Positions 53,182 to 62,936 are shown, counted from the first letter of the stretch. The stretch is 64,000 nt of DNA from Marixanthomonas ophiurae (GCF_003413745.1 NZ_QVID01000001.1:1178001-1242000); one strand, 5' to 3'. The notes: a model not told the origin generated them from the sequence alone. Made by a program: numbers and translations.

Positions 53182-53269
53182 AGAGAGGTGGCCGAGTGGT
53201 CGAAGGCGCACGCCTGGAAAGTGTGTATACGCCAAAAGCGTATCGAGGGTTCGAATCCCTTCCTCTCTG
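53182..53269 (+). tRNA. tRNA-Ser (GGA)
   Basis: 88 nt. Acceptor arms AGAGAGG (53182-53188) and CCTCTCT (53262-53268) with discriminator G at 53269. The D arm has the GGTCGAAGG loop. The anticodon loop is CTGGAAA (53214-53220) with anticodon GGA at 53216-53218. A long variable arm (TATACGCCAAAAGCGTA) and the T loop TTCGAAT complete the class II serine shape. CCA is not encoded. Confidence 0.95.
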
Positions 53270-53353
53270 CTAAGAAAATTAACAATTACCGTTAAAATAT
53301 AACAAAAGGGTTGATTTTGTATAAGTTCTTGTTATTTTCGTTTTTCAGGGCAT

Positions 53354-53420
53354 AATCACATTAACTAAATTAATGTGATTTACACACGAAACAAAGCATT
53401 TTGAAGCTATATAATAGCTT
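53354..53420. repeat. Two inverted repeats upstream of the exbB operon
   Basis: The 318-bp gap between tRNA-Ser and exbB has no gene I can support. It contains AATCACATTAA (53354-53364) / TTAATGTGATT (53370-53380), an 11-bp perfect inverted repeat with a 5-nt loop, and AAGCTAT (53404-53410) / ATAGCTT (53414-53420). Neither is followed by a T tract. They lie 100-200 bp before the exbB promoter and could be operators or leader structure. Confidence 0.5.
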
Positions 53421-53519
53421 ATTAAACTTAAAAAAAAGCCTTAACTAAATAAATTTAGGGTAATAAAAATCAATAAGTCTTGAAATACAGTTGTTTATTG
53501 GTAATACACAAATTTATTA

Positions 53520-53551
53520 TTGTATATTAATTAATTATTTTTATATCTTTA
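53520..53551 (+). promoter_or_regulatory. Promoter of the exbB operon
   Basis: TTG (53520-53522), 21 nt, TATCTTTA (53544-53551), one mismatch from TAnnTTTG. Predicted leader of about 30 nt. Confidence 0.6.
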
Positions 53552-53587
53552 AACCTTTAACTAAAAACAAACTTTAAGTCGATAGCA

Positions 53588-54394
53588 ATGAAAAAATTAT
53601 TTTCTATTATGGCAATTGCCGCAATGGTCTTTGCGGGAACATGTAACGTAAACGCAGCAACTGCTCAAACAGTACAGAGCAATGCCCAAACATTAACAAC
53701 CGCAGCTACAGTGACCTTTGTACAAGACGAGGAAGCAGCAGCCGAGGCAGATGAGCCACAAGGATGGCATCAAGAATTAAAACAACGTTTTATAGAAGGT
53801 GGTCCTGCTTTTATGGGGATTGTACTTTTATGTCTTATCCTTGGTCTAGCAATTGCGATTGAAAGAATTATTTATTTAAACCTTTCAACTACCAATACAC
53901 AGAAATTAGCTGCAAATGTAGAAGATGCGCTAAATAGTGGAGGTATTGAAGCGGCTAAAGAAGTGTGTAGAAACACTAAAGGGCCAGTAGCTTCTATTTA
54001 CTACCAAGGTCTTGATCGTGCAGACGAGGGTGTTGACGCCGCTGAAAAAGCTGTAGTAGCTTATGGAGGTGTACAAATGGGACAATTAGAGAAAAACGTT
54101 TCTTGGGTGTCCTTATTTATCGCTCTTGCTCCTATGCTTGGTTTTATGGGTACCGTAATAGGTATGATTAAAGCCTTTGATAAAATTCAGGCTGCAGGTG
54201 ATATGAACCCTTCTCTTGTTGCTGGTGGTATTAAAGTAGCACTTTTAACAACAGTATTCGGTTTGATCGTTGCGATTATACTTCAAATTTTCTATAACTA
54301 TATTATCGCTAAAATTGATAGTATCGTAAACAGTATGGAAGATGCTTCTATCACATTAATTGATATGTTGGTAGATTACAAAAACAGAAAATAA
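53588..54394 (+). CDS. exbB: MotA/TolQ/ExbB proton channel protein
   Basis: 268 aa, start of a five-gene operon. An N-terminal hydrophobic signal-like segment (MKKLFSIMAIAAMVFAG) is followed by an Asp/Glu-rich stretch, then ExbB/TolQ helices: GGPAFMGIVLLCLILGLAIAIERII, and the pore helices VSWVSLFIALAPMLGFMGTVIGMIKAFD and IKVALLTTVFGLIVAIILQIFYNYI. Forms the proton channel with the ExbD/TolR proteins below, energising TonB receptors or cell-envelope work. The long N-terminal extension is usual in Bacteroidota. Confidence 0.92.
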   Translation: MKKLFSIMAIAAMVFAGTCNVNAATAQTVQSNAQTLTTAATVTFVQDEEAAAEADEPQGWHQELKQRFIEGGPAFMGIVLLCLILGLAIAIERIIYLNLSTTNTQKLAANVEDALNSGGIEAAKEVCRNTKGPVASIYYQGLDRADEGVDAAEKAVVAYGGVQMGQLEKNVSWVSLFIALAPMLGFMGTVIGMIKAFDKIQAAGDMNPSLVAGGIKVALLTTVFGLIVAIILQIFYNYIIAKIDSIVNSMEDASITLIDMLVDYKNRK

Positions 54395-54415
54395 AAACAT
54401 AAAACCACCATAATA

Positions 54416-54844
54416 ATGGCTTTACATAAAATTTTAAAAATTGTAGCAGTAATCCTTAGCTTGGCTGGCATTATTTTCCTTGGTTTAATTATTTCAAAAG
54501 GAGACGATGTTGTTAAAGCAACAGGTGAAGGTGTTGATGGATACTTGTATGTAGCATACATTACATTTGCCATTGTGCTTTTATTTGTAACAGTATTTGT
54601 ATTAAAAGGGATTTTTGCTGGAAATATAAAACGAACGCTCTTATCTATTCTTGGCTTTCTTGTTATTGTAGCTATTGGCTTTGTACTCGCAAATGGAGTA
54701 GAAACACCAATGCAAGATGGCGAAATGCTTTCTGAAAGTGGTTCTCGATGGGTAGGTACAGGTTTGTATGTATTTTACATCTTAGCGGTATTAGCAATAG
54801 GTGCAATGGTATTCAGCGGAATTAAAAAAATGACAACAAGATAA
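54416..54844 (+). CDS. Conserved three- to four-helix membrane protein in the exbB operon
   Basis: 142 aa, almost all hydrophobic: helices at about residues 9-27, 43-64, 74-93 and 113-135. No motif recognised. It sits 21 bp after exbB and 1 bp before the first exbD, a position kept in many flavobacterial genomes, so it probably belongs to the motor complex. Function unknown. Confidence 0.8.
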   Translation: MALHKILKIVAVILSLAGIIFLGLIISKGDDVVKATGEGVDGYLYVAYITFAIVLLFVTVFVLKGIFAGNIKRTLLSILGFLVIVAIGFVLANGVETPMQDGEMLSESGSRWVGTGLYVFYILAVLAIGAMVFSGIKKMTTR

Positions 54845-54845
54845 T

Positions 54846-55466
54846 ATGGCAAGAAGAGCAACACCCGAGGTTAACGCAGGGTCTATGGCAGACATCGCAT
54901 TCCTGCTCCTTATATTTTTCTTGGTAACAACTACCATTGAAAAAGATAAGGGTATTGCGAGACAATTGCCCCCTGACGAAGAGATAGAAGATCCACCAAT
55001 AATCAAGCAAAAAAACTTGTTTATTGTTAGTGTGAACAAAGACGATCAATTATTGGTTGAAGATGAATTGATGAAAGTAGGAGATTTACGCGAAGCTGCA
55101 ATACAGTTTTTAGACAATGGAGGTGCTCCAAACGGAAGCCCCGAATATTGTAATTACTGTAAAGGAGCAAGAGATCCGAAATCATCAGATAATCCTGAAA
55201 AGGCAGTTATATCGGTGCAAAATGACCGTTTAACCTCCTACAGTATGTATATAACCGTTCAAAATGAATTGGTTGCAGCATACAACTTCCTACGGAACAG
55301 GGAATCACAACGATTATTTGGTTGGAAATTTACAGAGGTGAAACAGTCTATAGATGAAGGTAGCTTTAATGGAAATGAGGATGATGCTCAAGAAAAATTA
55401 GAGCGAATTCAAAAACTATTCCCTCTTAAATTATCAGAAGCTGAACCTAAGAAGAGCGGACAATAA
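54846..55466 (+). CDS. exbD: ExbD/TolR-family biopolymer transport protein, first copy
   Basis: 206 aa. N-terminal MARRATPEVNAGSMADIAFLLLIFFLVTT with the conserved membrane aspartate D16 used for proton transfer, then a periplasmic domain. It has an unusual Cys-containing insert (CNYCKGARDPKSS) near residue 103 and a charged C-terminal tail. Partner of ExbB. Confidence 0.9.
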   Translation: MARRATPEVNAGSMADIAFLLLIFFLVTTTIEKDKGIARQLPPDEEIEDPPIIKQKNLFIVSVNKDDQLLVEDELMKVGDLREAAIQFLDNGGAPNGSPEYCNYCKGARDPKSSDNPEKAVISVQNDRLTSYSMYITVQNELVAAYNFLRNRESQRLFGWKFTEVKQSIDEGSFNGNEDDAQEKLERIQKLFPLKLSEAEPKKSGQ

Positions 55467-55479
55467 ATAAAAAGGTATT

Positions 55480-55953
55480 ATGTCAAAATTTAAAAAGAAA
55501 AAAGGCGGCGAAATCCCAGCAGTTAATACAGCATCCTTACCCGATATTGTATTCATGCTATTATTCTTCTTTATGGTTGTAACCGTATTAAGGGATAATA
55601 ACCTGTTGGTGCAAAATACGCTTCCTAAAGCAGATCAGTTAGAAAAGTTGAAAAAAGACCGCTCTGTATATATTTATGCAGGGAAACCAAGCTCTCGATA
55701 TAAAGACAAGTATGGTACTGAAGGTAAAATTCAAATTGGAGATAAATTTACAGACATCTCTAATGTAAAATTTGCCTTAACAGAAGCCAGAGAGGCATTA
55801 CGTCCTGAGTTACAAGATAAAGTAATGGTGGCACTTAAAGTAGATGAAGAAACCAATACCGGACTTGTTACAGATATTAAACAACAATTAAGGGACTTGA
55901 ATATGTTAAAAATTATTTACATAACAGCTCCTGGAAACCCTGTTAATCAATAA
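55480..55953 (+). CDS. exbD: ExbD/TolR-family biopolymer transport protein, second copy
   Basis: 157 aa. Same topology: basic N-terminus (MSKFKKKKGGEIPAVNTASLPD) with proton aspartate D22 at the start of the helix IVFMLLFFFMVVTVL, then periplasmic TolR-like domain ending DLNMLKIIYITAPG. Two different ExbD subunits in one operon are usual in Bacteroidota. 13 bp separate it from the first copy; a terminator follows. Confidence 0.9.
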   Translation: MSKFKKKKGGEIPAVNTASLPDIVFMLLFFFMVVTVLRDNNLLVQNTLPKADQLEKLKKDRSVYIYAGKPSSRYKDKYGTEGKIQIGDKFTDISNVKFALTEAREALRPELQDKVMVALKVDEETNTGLVTDIKQQLRDLNMLKIIYITAPGNPVNQ

Positions 55954-55983
55954 ACAGAAAACATAATAATAAATAAAAAAAAG

Positions 55984-56014
55984 CCTTGTTCTACAATAGA
56001 TCAAGGTTTTTTTT
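55984..56014 (+). terminator. Terminator after the exbB operon
   Basis: CCTTG-T-TCTA (55984-55993) pairs with TAGA-T-CAAGG (55997-56006), loop CAA, one T-T mismatch, followed by eight T. Confidence 0.82.
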
Positions 56015-56050
56015 ATTTCAATATTTTAAAAATACACCTATCTTTAACGT

Positions 56051-56755
56051 ATGTTGAATAGCTTTAAAATAGTATTTTTTTTAATTGGATTAGTATATGC
56101 TTTTCCCAGTTTTTCGCAGGAAAAAGAAAATGATACCACATTAGATACAAAATATAGGGAAGATCAATTTTACATCGGGCTTAACTATAATATAATCTCC
56201 AGTGTGCCCAACGGTGTTAACTCCAGAGGTCTTTCAGGAGGTATTCAATTAGGTTATTTTAGAGATATGCCCATTAATAAAAGACGAAATATAGCCATAG
56301 CAATTGGCGCGGGATTGGCTTTCGATCAGTTTGGGCAAAACCTATTTATTGGAGAGGAAGCTAATGAAACCACAATTTTTAGAGTACTTGATGATGAAGT
56401 GAGCTTTGATCAAAACCGTTTTACGATGGCTGCTTTAGAAATTCCTATACAATTTAGATGGCGCACATCAACCGCAGAGACTTATAAGTTTTGGCGTATT
56501 TATGCCGGAATGAAAGTAGGATATACCTATTGGTACAAAGCTACTTTTAAACAATCTAATAATAAAGTAGTACAAACCGACATACCAGAGTTTGATAATG
56601 TTCGTCTTTCAGCAAACCTAAGCTTTGGATATAATACCTTTAACTTTTATGCTTCTTATAGTATAAATCCATTTTTTAAAGACGCAACTACAAGTGATGG
56701 TGAAACTGTAGATTTTAAAGCTATTAAATTAGGGTTGATATTCTATATTTTATAA
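56051..56755 (+). CDS. PorT-like outer membrane beta-barrel protein
   Basis: 234 aa. Signal peptide (IVFFLIGLVYAFPSFSQ), then amphipathic strands such as FYIGLNYNIISSVPNGVN, GGIQLGYFRDMPINKRRNIAIAIGAGLAFDQFGQN and KAIKLGLIFYIL at the C-terminus. This matches the PorT family, in which the founding members are needed for type IX secretion (gliding and protein export). That role here is inferred from family and from the conserved exbB-exbD-porT-rpoN order. Its 3' end overlaps the convergent PAP2-like gene by 6 bp. Confidence 0.75.
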   Translation: MLNSFKIVFFLIGLVYAFPSFSQEKENDTTLDTKYREDQFYIGLNYNIISSVPNGVNSRGLSGGIQLGYFRDMPINKRRNIAIAIGAGLAFDQFGQNLFIGEEANETTIFRVLDDEVSFDQNRFTMAALEIPIQFRWRTSTAETYKFWRIYAGMKVGYTYWYKATFKQSNNKVVQTDIPEFDNVRLSANLSFGYNTFNFYASYSINPFFKDATTSDGETVDFKAIKLGLIFYIL

Positions 56756-57355
56756 CCAAAAGTTCACCACAATTAGCTGCGGAATCAGGCCTATAAAGAA
56801 ACCGATAATAAGCTCTAAATACGAGTGTGATTTAGTATGTAACCTTGACGAAGCAACCCACCCGTTAAAAAAGAAGAAAGCACTTATCCACGGCAATACA
56901 TTTATTTTAAAATGAATACTTAACACAATTAAGAACATAGTAATGCCCGCAATTCCTATTTGGTGGAGGCTTACCTTAACTTTTAAAATAACCATTAACA
57001 ATGCTGCGATAGCAGAAAATAGAATTCCGACAAAAAAGTAGTATAGTTCGGGGCTATCATAAGCATCAAATACTAGTTTAATAATCAGTAATAATAATAC
57101 ACACTGAATCATTAAGGGTATTTTACGTTCTTTAGTAGTTTCTAAATGAATAGAGTTGATGACCCCAAGGTTTTTCAGAAGAAAAAAAGTTATAATGGGG
57201 ATAAGCAGCGTGACAATGGCTACGGCAAATAACTTTGCTCGCATTAAATCCATTTCAACGTAGCGTGGTGTAAAAACAAAATAAAGTATAGTGCCCAAGG
57301 TAGGCATTAACAGAGGGTGCAGTAAATAAGCTCCAAGACGTAAAAACCGATCCAT
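56750..57355 (-). CDS. PAP2-like polytopic membrane protein
   Basis: 201 aa with six hydrophobic segments. The C-terminal SRLHTKSHSYLELIIGFFIG resembles the third motif (SR..H..D..G) of type 2 phosphatidic acid phosphatases, but the first (KxxxxxxRP) and second (SGH) motifs are not visible, so it may be a degenerate or non-catalytic relative. Its ATG overlaps the rpoN stop by one base (TAATG), so it is translationally coupled to rpoN. Confidence 0.6.
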   Translation of the reverse strand: MDRFLRLGAYLLHPLLMPTLGTILYFVFTPRYVEMDLMRAKLFAVAIVTLLIPIITFFLLKNLGVINSIHLETTKERKIPLMIQCVLLLLIIKLVFDAYDSPELYYFFVGILFSAIAALLMVILKVKVSLHQIGIAGITMFLIVLSIHFKINVLPWISAFFFFNGWVASSRLHTKSHSYLELIIGFFIGLIPQLIVVNFWL

Positions 57356-58818
57356 TAAATTTCTTTTCGAAGGCGTGCCACGGGAATATCCAACTGTTCC
57401 CTATATTTTGCTATTGTACGGCGTGCAATAGGGTACCCTTTATCTTTGAGTACATTTGCTAATTTATCGTCCGTTAGGGGTTTTTTCTTGTCTTCTTCTT
57501 GTACGGTGATCTCGAGAATCTTTTTTATTTCTCGTGTTGAAACATCTTCCCCTTGATCATTTTTCATCGATTCACTGAAAAATTCTTTTATCAGAAACGT
57601 ACCATAAGGCGTATCTACATACTTACTGTTGGCCACCCGTGAAACAGTTGAAACATCCATATCTATTTCATCGGCGATATCTTTTAAAATCATCGGCCTT
57701 AATTTACGTTCGTCACCGCTTAAAAAATACTCTTTTTGATAGTTCATAATACTGCTCATAGTGACAAAAAGGGTTTGTTGTCTCTGTTTAATGGCTTCGA
57801 TGAACCATTTTGCAGCATCCAACTTTTGTTTAATAAACATCACAGCATCTTTCTGCTTTTTCGATTTTTCCTTCGATTCCTTATACCCTTTAAGCATATT
57901 GGTATAATCACGCGATACGTGGAGTTCAGGTGCATTTCGGCCGTTTAGAGTGAGTTCTAGTTCGCTATCGCGTATTTTTATGGTAAAATCGGGTATTACG
58001 TGCTCAACAATTCGGGTATTGCCCGAATAACTTCCTCCTGGTTTAGGGTTTAAGGTTTCAATTTCGTGAATTGCATTGCGTAATTGGTCTTCAGAAATAT
58101 CAAATTTTTGAAGTATTTTCTTGTAATGTTTTTTTGTAAACTGGTCAAATGCTTCATCTAAAATAGAAATCGCTAAAGCGACAGATTCAGTTTCTTCTCT
58201 TCTTTTTAATTGTATCAATAAACACTCCTGAAGGCTTCGGGCTGCAACCCCGGCAGGATCTAAACCTTGTACTACGTTTAGGATTTTTTCTACTTTTTCT
58301 TCGCTGGTGTATACGTTTTGGGTAAAAGCCAAATCATCTACTATATCCAATACTTCACGGCGTATGTAACCACTTTCATCTACACTACCAACTAAAAATT
58401 TGGCAATTTCCATTTCCTCATCATCAAGACGATAGGTGTTTAATTGCTGTAATAAATGCTGATTAAACGATTTTCCAGATGCGTATGGTACTTGCTTGTC
58501 CTCATCATCTGCGCTGTAATTGTTAGATGATAATTTATAACTAGGTACTTCGTCATCACTTAAATAATCGTCAACATTTATTTCGGCTTCAATTACTTCG
58601 GTGCCTTCGTCTTCATAGTCATCTTCATAAGAATCTGAAAATTCATCTTCATATTCATTGAGTTCTTCCTTGCCACCTTCTAAGGCAGGATTCTCTTCCA
58701 TTTCCTCCGAAATTCGTTGTTCAAAAGCTTGCGTAGGCAATTGTATCAACTTCATCAACTGGATTTGTTGAGGCGATAGCTTTTGCGATAGTTTAAAATT
58801 AAGTTGTTGCTTTAACAT
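57355..58818 (-). CDS. rpoN: RNA polymerase sigma-54 factor
   Basis: 487 aa. Region I (MLKQQLNFKLSQKLSPQQIQLMKLIQLPTQAFEQRI), acidic region II (residues about 45-100), core-binding region, HTH (MDVSTVSRVANSKYVDTPYGTFLIKEFFS) and the RpoN box ARRTIAKYREQLDI near the C-terminus. Directs transcription at -24/-12 promoters, needing an AAA activator. Upstream TSS signals are unclear. Transcribed after the asnS terminator, together with the PAP2-like gene. Confidence 0.96.
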   Translation of the reverse strand: MLKQQLNFKLSQKLSPQQIQLMKLIQLPTQAFEQRISEEMEENPALEGGKEELNEYEDEFSDSYEDDYEDEGTEVIEAEINVDDYLSDDEVPSYKLSSNNYSADDEDKQVPYASGKSFNQHLLQQLNTYRLDDEEMEIAKFLVGSVDESGYIRREVLDIVDDLAFTQNVYTSEEKVEKILNVVQGLDPAGVAARSLQECLLIQLKRREETESVALAISILDEAFDQFTKKHYKKILQKFDISEDQLRNAIHEIETLNPKPGGSYSGNTRIVEHVIPDFTIKIRDSELELTLNGRNAPELHVSRDYTNMLKGYKESKEKSKKQKDAVMFIKQKLDAAKWFIEAIKQRQQTLFVTMSSIMNYQKEYFLSGDERKLRPMILKDIADEIDMDVSTVSRVANSKYVDTPYGTFLIKEFFSESMKNDQGEDVSTREIKKILEITVQEEDKKKPLTDDKLANVLKDKGYPIARRTIAKYREQLDIPVARLRKEI

Positions 58819-58842
58819 AGATTATAACTTACTTATAAAGTT

Positions 58843-58882
58843 AAAAAAATCCAGCTACAAAAATAATATTGTAGCTGGATTT
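58843..58882 (-). terminator. Terminator of asnS
   Basis: AAATCCAGCTACAA (58847-58860) pairs with TTGTAGCTGGATTT (58869-58882): a 14-bp perfect stem with 8-nt loop. Seven A at 58843-58849 give the T tract on the minus strand. Confidence 0.9.
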
Positions 58883-58921
58883 AATAAACTATTGGGAAAT
58901 TTTGACGAATATGCAGAAAGT

Positions 58922-60364
58922 TTAAAATTCTGCATTACCTGGTGTGCGTGGATAAGGTATTACATCACGAATGTTGCCCATACCAGTAACAAACTGTACC
59001 ATGCGTTCAAAACCAAGACCAAAGCCACTGTGCACACAGGTGCCAAATTTACGGAGCTCTAAATACCACCAAAGTTCTTTTTCTTCGATGCCCATGGCTT
59101 CCATTTTTTCTTTTAAAACATCATAACGTTCCTCTCGTTGCGAACCGCCAACAATCTCACCTATTCCTGGGAAGAGAACATCCATAGCCCGAACGGTTTT
59201 ACCATCGTCGTTTAATCGCATATAGAAGGCTTTAATTTTTGCTGGGTAATCAAATAATATTACGGGACATTTAAAATGTTTCTCTACTAAAAAGCGCTCG
59301 TGCTCGCTTTGCAGATCGGCACCCCATTCGTCGATTATATACTTAAATTTTTTCTTTTTGTTGGGTTTGGAGTTTCTAAGGATTTCAATAGCTTCAGTAT
59401 AGGTAACACGTTTAAAGTTATTTTCCAATACAAACTTCATTTTTTCCCGAAGTGCCATATCGCTACGTTCTGCTTGAGGTTTGCTTTTTTCAATCTGTAG
59501 CAAACGGTTTTCCAGAAATTCAAGGTCGTCCGCACAGTTTTCCAATGCGTAGTTGATGATATATTTAATAAAATCTTCAGCTAGATCCATGTTTCCGTCT
59601 AGATCGCAAAAGGCCATTTCGGGTTCGATCATCCAGAACTCTGCTAAGTGGCGAGAGGTGTTAGAGTTTTCTGCTCTAAAGGTTGGGCCAAACGTGTATA
59701 TTTTGCCCAATCCCATAGCATACGTTTCACCTTCCAATTGACCACTTACAGTTAAGTTTGTCTCTTTTCCGAAGAAATCTTTTTTATAGTCAATATTTCC
59801 TTCTTCATCTAAAGGTGGATTTTTAGGATCCAAGTTACTCACACGGAACATTTCGCCGGCACCTTCTGCATCACTACCAGTTATGATAGGAGAATGCATA
59901 TAATTAAATCCGTTTTTCTGAAAATATTCATGGACCGCAAAAGCCAATTTAGATCTAGTGCGCATAACCGCTCCAAAGGTATTGGTACGAACGCGTAAAT
60001 GGGCTTGCTCTCTTAATGTTTCTAGTGAATGACGTTTGGGAGAAAGTATGGTTAGTTTTACATCTTCAGGGTCTGCTTCACCTAAAATAGTAACTTTTGA
60101 AACCTGAACTTCTACAGTTTGTCCTTTTCCTTGGCTCTCCACCAAAATACCATTTATTTCTATAGCTGCACCAACATTGATTTTCTTTAATGTTTCTTCT
60201 TCAAAATTTTCAAAATCAACAACACATTGTAGGTTTTTAATGGTAGAACCATCATTTAATGCAATAAATCGATTGCTTCTAAAAGCACGTACCCAGCCCT
60301 TCACGGTTATTTCGTGTAAGGAAGGCTCTGTTTTTAATAGTTCTATAATTTCTGTATGCTGCAT
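58922..60364 (-). CDS. asnS: Asparaginyl-tRNA synthetase
   Basis: 480 aa class II synthetase of the AspRS/AsnRS group: OB-fold ([22 protein letters not shown]), motif 1 region ([25 protein letters not shown]), motif 2 ([25 protein letters not shown]) and motif 3 ([15 protein letters not shown]). The FRAENSNT and GSDAEGAG loops are those of AsnRS, not AspRS. A full-length AsnRS means tRNA-Asn is charged directly. Confidence 0.96.
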   Translation of the reverse strand: MQHTEIIELLKTEPSLHEITVKGWVRAFRSNRFIALNDGSTIKNLQCVVDFENFEEETLKKINVGAAIEINGILVESQGKGQTVEVQVSKVTILGEADPEDVKLTILSPKRHSLETLREQAHLRVRTNTFGAVMRTRSKLAFAVHEYFQKNGFNYMHSPIITGSDAEGAGEMFRVSNLDPKNPPLDEEGNIDYKKDFFGKETNLTVSGQLEGETYAMGLGKIYTFGPTFRAENSNTSRHLAEFWMIEPEMAFCDLDGNMDLAEDFIKYIINYALENCADDLEFLENRLLQIEKSKPQAERSDMALREKMKFVLENNFKRVTYTEAIEILRNSKPNKKKKFKYIIDEWGADLQSEHERFLVEKHFKCPVILFDYPAKIKAFYMRLNDDGKTVRAMDVLFPGIGEIVGGSQREERYDVLKEKMEAMGIEEKELWWYLELRKFGTCVHSGFGLGFERMVQFVTGMGNIRDVIPYPRTPGNAEF

Positions 60365-60442
60365 GATGCTTATTTTTTTCGAATGGTAAAGATACTTTTT
60401 CTATTAATTTCAGAAAAATATAATCTGAAACAGCGAATGTCT

Positions 60443-62860
60443 TTACTCTTTGTTTTTATTAGAATAAGGTGTGTCTTCTTCATCTTCATCGTCTGTCAAA
60501 ATTTTCAATGAAGGCTTTTTAAAGGTTTTTTTATTGGCAATTTCTTTTTCAAGAGATAATAGTAATGCTGGCAGTAACAACAAATTAGCTAGCATCGCAA
60601 ATACTAAAGTTATAGATACTAGTGCTCCTAGAGCAACTGTACCCCCAAAACTGGAAATGGTAAATACCGAAAAACCGAAAAAGAGCACAATGGAGGTGTA
60701 GAACATACTTACTCCAGTTTCACGCAAAGCTGCGTAGACGGATTTTTTAATCTTCCAATTATTGGCAATAAGCTCTTGCCTATACTTTGCCAAAAAGTGA
60801 ATGGTATCGTCAACCGAAATACCAAAGGCAATACTGAAAACCAAAATGGTGGAAGGTTTAATGGGCACGCCTAAAAAGCCCATAAGTCCAGCGGTAATTA
60901 TCAATGGAAGCAAATTGGGCAATAATGAAACCAATATCATTTTGAAACTACGGAACATCCACGCCATAAATATGGCGATTAATAAGATGGCGAGTGATAG
61001 CGAAATAATTAAATTATGTACTAGGTATTTAGTTCCTTTTTGGAACACTAAAGCTTTTCCTGTAAGCGTAACATTATAGCGTTCTGGAGGAAAAATTTTA
61101 TCTATTTTAGCTTTTAAATCTTCTTCAATCCTTTCGTAACGCTCTGTTTCGGTATCTTTAATAAAGGTGGTAATACGGGCAAATTGACCGGTGCTATCCA
61201 CATAGCTTTCCAATAAATTGGTTTTGCCTGCACTGCTTTTAGCTTGCGAAAGAATGAACGTCCGTTCTTGACTATTTGGTAATTGATAATATTCAGGATT
61301 GTTATTGTAGTATGCCTGTTTGGAGTATTTAACCAACTCAACAACAGAAAGTGGTTTAGAAAATTCAGGAACTTCTTCAATATATTCCTGCAATTCATCC
61401 ATTCGTTTTAAGGTAGCGAGTTTCATCACCCCTTTTTTACGTTTGGTATCGACCAATATTTCCAAAGGCATGATGCCCTCATATTCTTTTTCAAAGAAAC
61501 GAATGTCCTTAAAAAATTCAGCATTTTTAGGCATATCTTCAATGAGACTACCTGAAATTTTAATCGTATAAATACCAATAATACTCACACAGAGCGTTAT
61601 AATAGAAATAATGAAAATTGCAATACGGTGCTCTTTTACCATACGCTCCATCCAGTTTACAAACGTAGTGATCCACCCTTTGTTCAAGTGCTTTAAATGT
61701 TTGTACTTAGGGATGGCCATATAGCTGTACACTATAGGAATAATGAACAAACTGAGTAAGAAAATAACGATGATGTTGATAGATGCTACAATACCAAACT
61801 CACTGAGCAGTTTGCTATTGGTCAATATAAAAGTGGCAAAGCCCGAAGCGGTCGTTACATTAGTCATTAATGTAGCGTTTCCTACTTTACTTATAACACG
61901 TTGTAGCGATTTTGCTTGATTTCCATGCTGCTTAATTTCCTGTTGGTATTTATTAATAAGAAATATACAGTTGGGTATTCCAATTACAATTATAAGCGGT
62001 GGAATTAAAGCGGTAAGCACCGTGATTTCATAATGAAGCAACCCCAAAATACCAAAAGACCACATGACACCAATGATAACTGTGGCCATGGAGATGAGTG
62101 TGGCACGAATAGAACGGAAGAAAAAGAAAAATATCAATGAGGTGACTAAAAGCGCCGCACCAATGAACATTCCGATTTCATCAATTATATTTAGTGAGTT
62201 TAGGGTACGTATGTAAGGCATACCCGAGGTATGGACATTAATTCCCGTTTCTTTTTCAAATTCTTCAATGCTCGGTATTAGGTCATCAACAATAAAATCT
62301 TTCCGTTCCGCAGTGTTTACAATCCCTTTTTTTAAATAAACAGCCGTTCTAACAGATTTTTTATTAGGACTATATACCAGTCCATTGTAAAAAGGAAGGT
62401 TGTTGAAAAGATCTTGTTTGTATTTCTGAAGTTTTTCTGAAGTAGTGATAGAATCTTCAATAAAAGGTACTAATTGAAATCCAACAGTATCTTTTTTTCG
62501 TTCTAGTTTTTGAAGATCCCCAATGGACAATGTAAGGTCTACTTCATCATATCCCCCTATTTTTTTTGAAAGCTGTGTCCAAGCATTAAAATGGGAAGGA
62601 GTAAAAAGGCTAGAATCTTTTATACCTAAGACTATTAAATTACCTTCTTCCCCAAATTTTGAAAGAAACTTATTGTATTCTAGGTTGATTTCGTGGTCAT
62701 CGGGCAGTAAATTGGCTTCGGTGTAGGTAAAACGCATGTTTTTCCACTGTAAAGCGAAAAACACGGTAGCTACTGCAATAGCAATAATAATAAGAGTACG
62801 ATTACGTAATATGAACCGGGCTACGGCACTCCAAAAACCGATACTAAAAAGTTTGTTCAA
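60443..62860 (-). CDS. MMPL/RND-superfamily membrane exporter
   Basis: 805 aa. Two repeats, each one helix plus periplasmic domain plus a five-helix bundle: helices near 20-40, 230-370 and 415-435, then 630-780. Helix segments include IGMFIGAALLVTSLIFFFFFR and IAFGISVDDTIHFLAKYRQEL with the functional Asp pair (DD). It resembles HpnN/MmpL and other RND lipid or hydrophobe exporters. Substrate unknown. It is upstream of the DUF5686 gene's partner region with a 76-bp gap. Confidence 0.85.
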   Translation of the reverse strand: MNKLFSIGFWSAVARFILRNRTLIIIAIAVATVFFALQWKNMRFTYTEANLLPDDHEINLEYNKFLSKFGEEGNLIVLGIKDSSLFTPSHFNAWTQLSKKIGGYDEVDLTLSIGDLQKLERKKDTVGFQLVPFIEDSITTSEKLQKYKQDLFNNLPFYNGLVYSPNKKSVRTAVYLKKGIVNTAERKDFIVDDLIPSIEEFEKETGINVHTSGMPYIRTLNSLNIIDEIGMFIGAALLVTSLIFFFFFRSIRATLISMATVIIGVMWSFGILGLLHYEITVLTALIPPLIIVIGIPNCIFLINKYQQEIKQHGNQAKSLQRVISKVGNATLMTNVTTASGFATFILTNSKLLSEFGIVASINIIVIFLLSLFIIPIVYSYMAIPKYKHLKHLNKGWITTFVNWMERMVKEHRIAIFIISIITLCVSIIGIYTIKISGSLIEDMPKNAEFFKDIRFFEKEYEGIMPLEILVDTKRKKGVMKLATLKRMDELQEYIEEVPEFSKPLSVVELVKYSKQAYYNNNPEYYQLPNSQERTFILSQAKSSAGKTNLLESYVDSTGQFARITTFIKDTETERYERIEEDLKAKIDKIFPPERYNVTLTGKALVFQKGTKYLVHNLIISLSLAILLIAIFMAWMFRSFKMILVSLLPNLLPLIITAGLMGFLGVPIKPSTILVFSIAFGISVDDTIHFLAKYRQELIANNWKIKKSVYAALRETGVSMFYTSIVLFFGFSVFTISSFGGTVALGALVSITLVFAMLANLLLLPALLLSLEKEIANKKTFKKPSLKILTDDEDEEDTPYSNKNKE

Positions 62861-62936
62861 TTTATTTGTTCTTTAGAAGGCGCAAAGGTATAAAATATAA
62901 GGGATTGCAAGTTGTTTTGCTAATGATTTTTACAGG

